33,594 nt of DNA from Planctomyces sp. (lineage in GTDB: Bacteria; Planctomycetota; Planctomycetia; Planctomycetales; Planctomycetaceae), in contig SXKJ01000495.1 of the NCBI GenBank assembly GCA_005778115.1, forward strand, positions 1 through 33,594, written 5' to 3'. Made by a program: the position numbers and the translations under genes. The notes under the pieces are model-generated. The model was not told where the DNA came from, made no database searches, and saw only the letters and a program-made list of their open reading frames with translations. This document shows positions 24,358 through 31,259 of this stretch, in pieces (position 1 is the stretch's first letter; each line of letters starts with the position of its first letter).

Positions 24358-27300
24358 ATGCGATCTGCTTGGCGATCAAGTTTCCTGGTGGCTTTGGTTG
24401 GTTTCGGAGTCTGTTTCGCAGAGTCGCCGAATGCTCCGCCATATTCCGAATCCATTTTGCAGGATCGGCCAATCGCGTACTGGCGGCTCGACGACAATCG
24501 CTTTGAGGTGCATCCGAAGTCGCAGGGGCATGGCGTGATTGGCCGCGGAGTTCCGTCACGGCTTTTCGACGAAGATAACTTGAACGACGCGAGTGCGACG
24601 TCGAAAGGCTACGTCCGAGCGGATCAAGTCGGGCCGAGGCCGCCGAAGTTCTTGAACTTCGAGGCCGACAACCAAGCGGCCGTGTTCGAGTCGCCGGCCG
24701 TGATCAAGATTGCTGATCCTGGCGAGAAAAGTCTGCTCGACTTTGGGCAAGGGGATTCGATCACGCTCGAAGCGTGGGTGCTCGTGAAGAAGCTTGGCGA
24801 CGGGCAGCAGATGTACGTCGTCGGCAAAGGCCGCACGAAGAACGCCGGCGTCGCCGAGGACAATCAGAACTATGCGTTACGACTGGCGGGCAAGAAGGGA
24901 GACGCCTGCGTCACGTTTTTGTTCCGCAGCGAGGACAACCGCAAAGGGAAATCCGAGGACTATCACCGCTGGACCACGAAGACCGGCTTCGACATCGACA
25001 CCGGCTGGCATCACATCGCGACCAGCTACACGTTCGGCAAGCCGGAGTCGATTCGCGGATACATCGACGGCCAATCGCTCGATGGCGAATGGGACTTCGG
25101 CGGAGCGACGACCGAGGCTCCGGTTGTCGATGACGATGAACTCTGGATCGGCTCGGCGCTCGGCTTAAATTTGGGGAACAGCTTTCACGGTTCGATCGAC
25201 GAGCTGGCGATTTATCGCACCGTTTTGCCGGCCGAACGAATCTCCGCGCGGTATCAAGCGCTGCAGCCGAAGCCGTATATCACGACACTCGACCCGCCGC
25301 AGGACGGAGTGCTCGTCGAAGTCCTCGAAGGCATCCCCGACAAATTGAGCTGGGACTTCATCGCGCCGGAGCCGACCGAGCGATACATCGAGCCGGGATT
25401 TGCTCTGGTGGAGATTGCACACAAGTATTCGCCGCTGGGCGTGCGAGCGGATCGTTCGAATCCGTTCGTCGTGCGTCTCACCGGCGACTTCGAATTACCA
25501 AAAGGAGAGAGCCGGTTCCTGATTCGCAGCCGCAGCGCGTCGCGGTTGTTCGTGGATGGCAAGCCTGCCGTCGCGAATCCGTTCCCAAAGTTCCGCGGTG
25601 ACGGCCAGGAAGAAGTGTGGGGTACCGACCGTGTCCCGGCTCCCGGACATCGAGCGTTGCGGCCCGGCGATCAAGACACGATTGCTTCGTTCAAATCGGA
25701 AGGTGGCCGGCATCGACTGACTTGGGAAGTCTTTCTCGGCGGCAAGAGTGTGCGGCCGGAGTTGGGCGAGACGTGCGTTGCGCTTGCCGTTCCAGACAGC
25801 GACTCGTTTGTTGTGCTGCATCCCACGAAACCATTCACTCTGACCGACGACGGTTGGACGGACTTTGCCGCGTCACGACGTGAAGAGCTGGTCACGCTCA
25901 ATCAACAACGCCGCCGCGAGGCGAGCCGCGAATGGACCGCGTTTTGGAATAGACGGCATGAGTACGCGAGAAACTCGATGCGTCCAGGCGAGCGGGGTGG
26001 CGTCAGCCCCCCGGTTGAGCTTGAGTCCGCATCGAAGACCGGGGGGCTGATGCCGCCCCGCTCGCCTGGATCGAAGGAAACCGACGACTGGTCATTCCTT
26101 CGCCGTGTCTGTCTCGACACAAACGGCACCATTCCGACGGCTGAACACATCAAATTCTTCTTCGCTCAACCGGAAGCAAATCGACGCTCTGCGATCATCG
26201 ACAAACTGCTGGCCGAGCCGGGCTATGCGGACCATTGGGTCAGCTATTGGCAGGACGTTCTCGCCGAGAACCCAAACATCCTCAACCCGACGCTCAACAA
26301 CACCGGCCCGTTCCGCTGGTGGATTCACGAGAGCTTTCTCGATAACAAGCCGTTCGACCAATTCGTCACCGAACTGATCCTGATGGAAGGGAGCGTCCGT
26401 TACGGCGGCCCCGGCGGCTTCTCGGTCGCCAGCCAGAACGACGTCCCAATGGCGGCAAAGGCGCACGTCATTGGTCAGGCATTTCTTGGTCTGGAAATGA
26501 AGTGTGCCCGCTGTCATGACGCGCCGTATCACGAGTTCTTGCAGCGTGACTTGTTCTCGCTCGCCGCGCTGCTGAAACGCGAGCCGGAGAAAGTCCCGAA
26601 GACGAGCAGTCTGAATCTGGATGCCTTCGCCGTGCGCGGCCGCGAGCCGCTCGTGAAAGTCACGCTGAAACCAGGCGAGTCTGTTGCTCCGACATGGCCG
26701 TTTGAGGAACTGGTCTCCGCCGTTCCGGATGAATTGCTGCGAAATCCGAAAGACTCGCGTGAGCGATTGACGGCCTTCATCACTTCGCCGTCGAACCATC
26801 GTTTCACGCAGGTCATCGTCAATCGTGTTTGGGCACGTCTGTTCGGCAAAGGGTTGGTCGAACCGGTCGATGATTGGAAAAATGCCAAACCGTCGCATCC
26901 GAAATTGCTGGAATGGCTCGAACGCGAATTCGTGACACACGACTACGACATGAGATATCTCACACGGCTGATTCTGAATTCGCGGGTGTATCAAGCCGCT
27001 CGTAGTTCCGCCTTCAGGCGGTCTCCCGAGAACAAGGAAGAGCCGCCTGAAGGCGGAACTACAAACTCGCGTCGTCTGACGGCCGAGCAACTCATCGACT
27101 CGCTGTTCGTCGCGGCCGGTAAGCCATTCAACGTCGAGGAGATCAACATCGACGTGGATGGCGCTCGCCGCCAAGACGTCTCGATCAGCCTCGGCCACGC
27201 CCGCCGAGCGTGGCAGTTCACGTCGATGTCCAACGAACGGGACCGACCAAGCCTCACGTTGCCCGCCGCACAGACGATCGTCGATGTGCTCGAATCGTTC

Positions 27301-27792
27301 GGCTGGCGGGCCTCACGCCCCGATCCGATCACGGTTCGCTCGAACGAGACGACCGTTTTACAACCGGCAATGCTCGCCAACGGCGTCATCGCAAAACGAA
27401 TCTCGCAGCTCTCCGACGACAGCGCGTTCACGGAGCTCGCGTTGACGGCGAAGTCTCCTGATGAGTTCATCGACTCAGTGGCGCAGCGCATTCTCACTCG
27501 GCCAGCAACGGCCGCCGAACGGAAGCTCTTCGGCGAACTGCTGAGCGACGGCTTTGAGTCTCGCATCGTTCCCGGCGATCATCCCGTTCGCCGCTCGCAG
27601 CCGCCCAGACAAACCGGCGTCTCATGGTCCAACCATCTCAAAGGGGAAGCCAACCTCCGCAAGCAGCGCCTCGCCGATGAACTCGCCTTCGGAGACCCGA
27701 CCACGTCACGACTCAACGCCGACTGGCGCGAACGGGCCGAAGACATGATCTGGTCGCTGATCAACAGCCCGGAGTTTTTGATCGTGCCCTGA
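24358..27792 (+). CDS. LamG-PA14-like-PSD1 (DUF1549/DUF1553) exported protein
   Basis: A 1144-residue protein. The signal peptide (about 1-21, VALVGFGVCFAES) is followed by a LamG/concanavalin-like jelly roll (about 35-300; IAYWRLDDN, LEAWVLVKKLG, GWHHIATSYTFG). Then comes a PA14-like segment (about 320-500; RFLIRSRSASRLFVDGKPAV). DUF1549 (about 575-780) carries the heme-type motif CARCH at 716-720, and DUF1553/PSD1 runs from about 810 to the end (SPEFLIVP). Unlike the other PSD1 protein here it has no N-terminal cytochrome domain. LamG suggests binding to a polysaccharide or surface polymer. Two palindromic repeats are translated in frame: family A at about 542-571 and family B at about 881-903. 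GAGG upstream supports the start. Confidence 0.92.
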   Translation: MRSAWRSSFLVALVGFGVCFAESPNAPPYSESILQDRPIAYWRLDDNRFEVHPKSQGHGVIGRGVPSRLFDEDNLNDASATSKGYVRADQVGPRPPKFLNFEADNQAAVFESPAVIKIADPGEKSLLDFGQGDSITLEAWVLVKKLGDGQQMYVVGKGRTKNAGVAEDNQNYALRLAGKKGDACVTFLFRSEDNRKGKSEDYHRWTTKTGFDIDTGWHHIATSYTFGKPESIRGYIDGQSLDGEWDFGGATTEAPVVDDDELWIGSALGLNLGNSFHGSIDELAIYRTVLPAERISARYQALQPKPYITTLDPPQDGVLVEVLEGIPDKLSWDFIAPEPTERYIEPGFALVEIAHKYSPLGVRADRSNPFVVRLTGDFELPKGESRFLIRSRSASRLFVDGKPAVANPFPKFRGDGQEEVWGTDRVPAPGHRALRPGDQDTIASFKSEGGRHRLTWEVFLGGKSVRPELGETCVALAVPDSDSFVVLHPTKPFTLTDDGWTDFAASRREELVTLNQQRRREASREWTAFWNRRHEYARNSMRPGERGGVSPPVELESASKTGGLMPPRSPGSKETDDWSFLRRVCLDTNGTIPTAEHIKFFFAQPEANRRSAIIDKLLAEPGYADHWVSYWQDVLAENPNILNPTLNNTGPFRWWIHESFLDNKPFDQFVTELILMEGSVRYGGPGGFSVASQNDVPMAAKAHVIGQAFLGLEMKCARCHDAPYHEFLQRDLFSLAALLKREPEKVPKTSSLNLDAFAVRGREPLVKVTLKPGESVAPTWPFEELVSAVPDELLRNPKDSRERLTAFITSPSNHRFTQVIVNRVWARLFGKGLVEPVDDWKNAKPSHPKLLEWLEREFVTHDYDMRYLTRLILNSRVYQAARSSAFRRSPENKEEPPEGGTTNSRRLTAEQLIDSLFVAAGKPFNVEEINIDVDGARRQDVSISLGHARRAWQFTSMSNERDRPSLTLPAAQTIVDVLESFGWRASRPDPITVRSNETTVLQPAMLANGVIAKRISQLSDDSAFTELALTAKSPDEFIDSVAQRILTRPATAAERKLFGELLSDGFESRIVPGDHPVRRSQPPRQTGVSWSNHLKGEANLRKQRLADELAFGDPTTSRLNADWRERAEDMIWSLINSPEFLIVP
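25983..26070. repeat. Palindromic element, family A, copy 3 (inside the LamG-PSD1 gene)
   Basis: Arms of 33 bases (25983-26015 and 26038-26070) are inverted copies with only two mismatches and a 22-base spacer. The ends read TCCAGGCGAGCGGGG and its complement. In the coding frame it encodes PGERGGVSPP, and on its far side GGLMPPRSPG. It falls between the PA14-like and DUF1549 domains. It is the best-preserved family A copy. Confidence 0.92.
26998..27066. repeat. REPIN-like element, family B, copy 2 (inside the LamG-PSD1 gene)
   Basis: Left unit: GTAG (27002-27005), then CCGCC-TTCA-GGCGG (27008-27021). Right unit on the reverse strand: GTAG (27062-27059), then CCGCC-TTCA-GGCGG (27056-27043). 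Heads and hairpins are perfect inverted copies, 21 bases apart. It is translated in frame as SSAFRRSPENKEEPPEGG, in the loop between two conserved DUF1553 segments. Confidence 0.92.
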
Positions 27793-27794
27793 AG

Positions 27795-28049
27795 CTACCA
27801 GAGCCAGCCGATGTGAAACACTTTGACGAGGCAATCATCAGGACGAACCTCAAACAGGACTCCGAAATGCGATTCCATGATGACGCGAATTTGACCTCCA
27901 CGAGATTCACCCAGTGATTCGGGACGTCGAGCCAATTCCGTTTCGAGGGCATTCACGAAATGCGACAACTCGACTCGGTCAGTGACGGCGAGGAACAATT
28001 CGCAAAGCTCGTTGCGAGCCTCTTCCGTCCATGTGACCGTGAACTTCAT
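27795..28049 (-). CDS. RelE/ParE-type toxin of a type II toxin-antitoxin pair
   Basis: An 84-residue protein beginning MKFTVTWTEEARNEL, the usual ParE/RelE opening with a beta strand and then an amphipathic helix. The mid motif GESRGGQIRVIME and the end FGVLFEVRPDDCLVKVFHI fit the RelE/ParE fold. Toxins of this group cleave ribosome-bound mRNA or block gyrase; which one applies here is not visible. The start ATG (28049-28047) overlaps the antitoxin stop as ATGA, so translation is coupled and the antitoxin comes first. A longer frame to 28073 would overlap the antitoxin more and is less likely. The stop lies 3 bases from the end of the convergent LamG-PSD1 gene. Confidence 0.85.
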   Translation of the reverse strand: MKFTVTWTEEARNELCELFLAVTDRVELSHFVNALETELARRPESLGESRGGQIRVIMESHFGVLFEVRPDDCLVKVFHIGWLW

Positions 28050-28276
28050 GGGGACACTCCCAATGACTTCCAAATCTCCGCCAGCGTGTACTTTCCTGGT
28101 TGCTGCCGGCGTCGTTCAATTTCCTCTTCAGTCAAACTACCAAAAAGCGGTAATGATCGGCCCTTGGCTGGCATGAAGATTCCGATCAACTCGCCGCGTT
28201 CGTTGAACAGCTCCGAGCGATCAGTCACGGCTGAGAGCGTGTCACTGAGTTCGTCTTTGAGTACGATTTGGGACAT
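28046..28276 (-). CDS. Antitoxin of the RelE/ParE-type pair
   Basis: A 76-residue protein: MSQIVLKDELSDTLSAVTD at the N-terminus, ERGELIGIFMPA in the middle, and the tail LTEEEIERRRQQPGKYTLAEIWKSLG. The acidic/basic helical tail is what wraps a RelE/ParE toxin. The N-terminal half is compatible with a DNA-binding strand, so autoregulation of the pair is likely (family knowledge, not seen). Similar small proteins beside RelE/ParE toxins are frequent in planctomycetes and cyanobacteria. AGGTG lies 5 bases before the ATG. It overlaps the toxin start by 4 bases. Confidence 0.8.
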   Translation of the reverse strand: MSQIVLKDELSDTLSAVTDRSELFNERGELIGIFMPAKGRSLPLFGSLTEEEIERRRQQPGKYTLAEIWKSLGVSP

Positions 28277-28398
28277 GGTTCACCTGGTACGGAATGACTC
28301 GACGCGTAGCGAAAGCAGTATTTCACCGCATCATGATGTCCTCAAGGCGGAATCCTCAACCGCACGACCAATTCGTTGAACCTGACGGAGAATTCCCG

Positions 28399-29697
28399 AT
28401 GCCATCTCGACGTGATTTCCTGGCCGGTTCGACGGCGCTGGCGGTGACCGCCGGTTCTTCCTTCAGTTCTGTCTTCGGCGATGAGAAGCGAGCGGAGCTT
28501 CCACGCGGCAAAGCCGAGCATTGTGTGTTCGTGTGGCTTGGTGGAGGTCAAGGTCACATCGACACATGGGACGTAAAAACGAAAGGCGATCCGAAGGAGA
28601 AGAAGCCGGGGTCTTATTACGACTCGATCGAGACGGCGATCGCGGGGACTCGCGTTTGCGAGCACTTGCCGCGCTGCGCGAAGATTCTGGATCGGTTCAA
28701 CATTCTGCGGACGGTCAATCATGATGTGATCGACGAACATGCGGCGGCGACCAATCGGATGCACACCGGGCGGCCGACCAGCGGCACGGAACAGTATCCG
28801 TCGATTGGGTCGATCGTCGCGCATCAACGAGGAACGATAACCGAGGGAGTGCCAGCCTATGTGTTGATGGGATATCCGAACGTGACACGCGGGCCGGGAT
28901 TCCTCGGTCCGAAGTACGGCTATGTGCATTTGACGGACACGAAGTCCGGACCGCCGGCGCTCAAGCGATCGGTCGGGATCACGGATGAGCGGCAGGCTCG
29001 GCGAGACAAACTGCTCAACGCTGTTCGCGACGACCTGCGTGAACGTGGTGTTCGGGAAGGCTTCGCAGCGGAGTACGACGCGGCAATTGCTGCGGCTCAG
29101 AAATTGGCGGGGCCGGAGTTCATGCGGATGTTCGATCTCGACCGCGAGCCGGCGGATTTGCGGAATAAGTTTGGCGGTGAGTTCGGCCAGCGCTGTCTGC
29201 TGGCACGGCGGTTGATCGAAGGAGGAGTCCGGTTCATTGAGGTCTCTCACAATTTGAACTTCCTCAACGGCACCGGCTGGGACGTTCATAACGACGGGAT
29301 TTTGAATCAGCACAAGCTGATCGCCGAACTCGATCAGGCGTTGGCGGCGCTAGTGTTGGATCTCGAAAACAAGAAACTGCTCGACAAGACGTTGATTGTG
29401 GTTGCCACCGAGTTCGGCCGCCCGGCCCAATTCGATGGCGGCGGAGGACGCGGGCATCACGGCAAATGTTTCAGCGTCGTGCTGGCGGGAGGCGGCTTGA
29501 AGAACGGCATCACAATTGGTGAAACCGACGAACTCGGCATGAAGATTGTCTCGCGGCCGGTGTCTGTGCCCGATCTGCACGCGACGATCCACTGCGCTCT
29601 CGGCATCAATCCTCGCGAAGAGATCTTCGCCGGCAGCCGACCGGTCCCGATCACCGATGACGGTGAACCGGTGCGTGAGCTGTTTCCTGCTTCATGA
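28399..29697 (+). CDS. DUF1501 family exported protein (partner of the LamG-PSD1 gene)
   Basis: A 432-residue DUF1501 protein with a Tat signal at the very start (MPSRRDFLAGSTALAVTAG). Family features are CVFVWLGGGQGHIDTWDVK, AATNRMHTGRPTSGTEQYPS, RFIEVSHNLNF, GWDVHNDGI, LDKTLIVVATEFGR and VPDLHATIHCALGI. ATG 28399 is chosen because it puts the twin-arginine motif at residues 4-5 and has CGGAG about 8 bases upstream; the open frame extends to 28294. The gene would directly follow the LamG-PSD1 gene were it not for the toxin-antitoxin pair between them on the other strand. Its stop TGA (29695-29697) lies within a long perfect palindrome. Confidence 0.93.
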   Translation: MPSRRDFLAGSTALAVTAGSSFSSVFGDEKRAELPRGKAEHCVFVWLGGGQGHIDTWDVKTKGDPKEKKPGSYYDSIETAIAGTRVCEHLPRCAKILDRFNILRTVNHDVIDEHAAATNRMHTGRPTSGTEQYPSIGSIVAHQRGTITEGVPAYVLMGYPNVTRGPGFLGPKYGYVHLTDTKSGPPALKRSVGITDERQARRDKLLNAVRDDLRERGVREGFAAEYDAAIAAAQKLAGPEFMRMFDLDREPADLRNKFGGEFGQRCLLARRLIEGGVRFIEVSHNLNFLNGTGWDVHNDGILNQHKLIAELDQALAALVLDLENKKLLDKTLIVVATEFGRPAQFDGGGGRGHHGKCFSVVLAGGGLKNGITIGETDELGMKIVSRPVSVPDLHATIHCALGINPREEIFAGSRPVPITDDGEPVRELFPAS

Positions 29698-29757
29698 TTT
29701 TGTGAACCATGATTTTGCCAAAACAGGACTGGCAAAATCATGGTTCACAAAATCATG
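29693..29757. repeat. Perfect 28-bp-arm palindrome, family I, over the DUF1501 stop codon
   Basis: Arm 29693-29720 and arm 29730-29757 are exact inverted copies separated by 9 bases (AAACAGGAC). Each arm contains CATGATTTTG twice, with TGAAC between the copies. The TGA stop codon of the preceding gene is part of the left arm. The AT-rich sequence differs from the surroundings, and no T-run follows. The perfect match implies a recent arrival or active conversion of the arms. Confidence 0.93.
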
Positions 29758-29768
29758 AAGGCGGTTGG

Positions 29769-30830
29769 TTATGGCTTTCGCAGGTTTTCGATGACGTTGG
29801 CGATGTCATCGGTCAGCGGGGCTTCGAAGGCGAGCGGTTCCCAGGTGATGGGGTGCCGAAATTCGAGACGATGCGCGTGGAGCGCGTGGCGGCCGACTAA
29901 TAACAATTCAGGTGGGATATCGCGGGTGATCTCGTCATCGTCGCCGGGAAAAACGGTATCACGGCGGTCGGCAGTCGGCTGACGGCAATCGGCCGGGCGG
30001 GCGATGGGATTGCCATCGGGATCTTTCTTGATCCAGCCGTAGGGGCCGTAGAACTCGTCATCGACGACGGGGTGGCCGATGTCGGCGAAATGGACTCGGA
30101 TTTGATGATGCCGGCCGGTGACCGGTTTGGCTTCGACGAGCGTGTGTTCGGTGAAGCGTTCGAGAACCTTGAAGTGCGTAATCGCTGATCGAGCGTTCAC
30201 GGCGTTGGCGTGGGTCGTCATCAAACAGCTTTCGGGATCGAGCGACTCGCCGATTGGTTTGTTAAGCGTCCCTGCGTCCGGCTCGATGACCCCAATCACC
30301 AGCGCGAGGTAGGTCTTTTGAACTTTGCGTTTCATGAACGCCTCGGTCATTAGCCCGTGCGAGAGGTGCTCTTTTGCGATGACCATCGCACCGCTGGTCA
30401 GTCGGTCGAGCCGATGGACGATGCCGGGACGCAGCAAGCCCTTCCATTGGGTTTGCTGATCAAGGTGATGCTGTACGACGTTTGCCAGCGTGTTAGTCCC
30501 GAAATCGCCGGCAGGGTGAGCGATCTGTCCGGCCGGTTTGACGACGACCATCAGCCACGAGTCTTCGTAGAGAATGTGCAGCGGGCCGGGAGTGGGCGGC
30601 AGAAGTCGATCGGGAGGCTCGATCAGCCGGACAGTGACTCGTTGATTGAGATAGACGCGCGAGTCGTTGTCGGCGACGACATCGTTGATGCGGACCTCGC
30701 CGGCTCGCACAATCCGTTGGACCCGATAGGGGGAATAATTGCGAAAGTGCTTTACGAGGAACGAGTCGATCCGTTTGCCGCTGAGGAACGACTCGACGAT
30801 CAATTCGGCAAAAAACGGTTCGGCTCGCAT
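29769..30830 (-). CDS. RluA/RluD family pseudouridine synthase
   Basis: A 353-residue enzyme that isomerises uridine to pseudouridine in rRNA or tRNA. An N-terminal S4 RNA-binding domain (about 17-70, SGKRIDSFLVKHFR, RAGEVRIND) precedes the catalytic domain. The signature HRLDRLTSG (139-147) contains the catalytic Asp142. GRHHQIRVHFADIGHPVVDDEFYG is the second family signature. A Pro/Asp/Arg-rich insertion of about 45 residues (from IKKDPDGNPI) precedes the conserved GRHALHAHRLEF. The target uridine is not predictable. No clear ribosome binding site precedes the ATG at 30830. Confidence 0.93.
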   Translation of the reverse strand: MRAEPFFAELIVESFLSGKRIDSFLVKHFRNYSPYRVQRIVRAGEVRINDVVADNDSRVYLNQRVTVRLIEPPDRLLPPTPGPLHILYEDSWLMVVVKPAGQIAHPAGDFGTNTLANVVQHHLDQQTQWKGLLRPGIVHRLDRLTSGAMVIAKEHLSHGLMTEAFMKRKVQKTYLALVIGVIEPDAGTLNKPIGESLDPESCLMTTHANAVNARSAITHFKVLERFTEHTLVEAKPVTGRHHQIRVHFADIGHPVVDDEFYGPYGWIKKDPDGNPIARPADCRQPTADRRDTVFPGDDDEITRDIPPELLLVGRHALHAHRLEFRHPITWEPLAFEAPLTDDIANVIENLRKP

Positions 30831-30988
30831 GGGAAGGTCAGCATGACCGAAGCTCCGCCTGGCGGAAAGGCTTTTCGTTGGGGTTAGGCTGGTTGACCCT
30901 GTTTGACGGGGCCGCTACAAGTCTCACGCTGCATTGGGGCAGGAACGATTTGGTCAACGAATTTTCGGGTAAGAGGTCACAACAAATC

Positions 30989-31162
30989 ATGGGACGATGT
31001 GAACGTGAGCGTGAATTGGCTCGGCGACGCAAGCGCGGTGCGCAACTGAAGAAGCTCCGTGTGAAGTTTGCCAAGGCCAAGAACCAGGGCGATAAGGAAG
31101 CACTCGTCGAGAAAGCTTTCCGCATCAGTCCGTTCGCCGTCTTGGAAACTGCCGCGAACTAG
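30989..31162 (+). CDS. Very small basic protein (planctomycete type, possibly DUF6800)
   Basis: A 57-residue, highly basic protein: MGRCERERELARRRKRGAQL at the start, then a Lys/Arg-rich helix (KKLRVKFAKAKNQGDK) and the tail KAFRISPF. I recall similar proteins of about 55-60 residues with the same opening and ISPF ending in many planctomycetes, classed I believe as DUF6800; this is unverified. The composition fits nucleic-acid or ribosome binding, but no function is known. ATG 30989 is preferred to the TTG at 30878 because AAGAGG lies upstream and the extra residues look unlike the family. It diverges from the pseudouridine synthase gene. A stem ACAGCCCG (31192-31199) and CGGGCTGT (31215-31222) follows. 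Confidence 0.7.
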   Translation: MGRCERERELARRRKRGAQLKKLRVKFAKAKNQGDKEALVEKAFRISPFAVLETAAN

Positions 31163-31191
31163 TTCGTGCCGGCTTCAATCAGACAACCATC

Positions 31192-31258
31192 ACAGCCCGA
31201 CTGCCCTTGGCCGCCGGGCTGTCGCTGTTCGTGGGGCAGGGTGAAAACCTGCCCCACG
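31192..31258. repeat. Two hairpins between convergent genes; the second is family F, copy 2
   Basis: The first hairpin is ACAGCCCG (31192-31199) with CGGGCTGT (31215-31222). The second is a perfect 11-bp stem, CGTGGGGCAGG (31230-31240) with CCTGCCCCACG (31248-31258), ending two bases from the stop of the STN-domain gene. Neither has a T-run. The second shares its stem with the hairpin inside the PSD1 gene at 7357-7383. They may still reduce read-through between the convergent genes. Confidence 0.65.
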
Positions 31259-31259
31259 G

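Noticed and set aside
26092..27198. Minus-strand open frame (368 codons) opposite the LamG-PSD1 gene
   Set aside because: It shows no domains, and it runs across two palindromic repeats that the plus-strand gene also translates.
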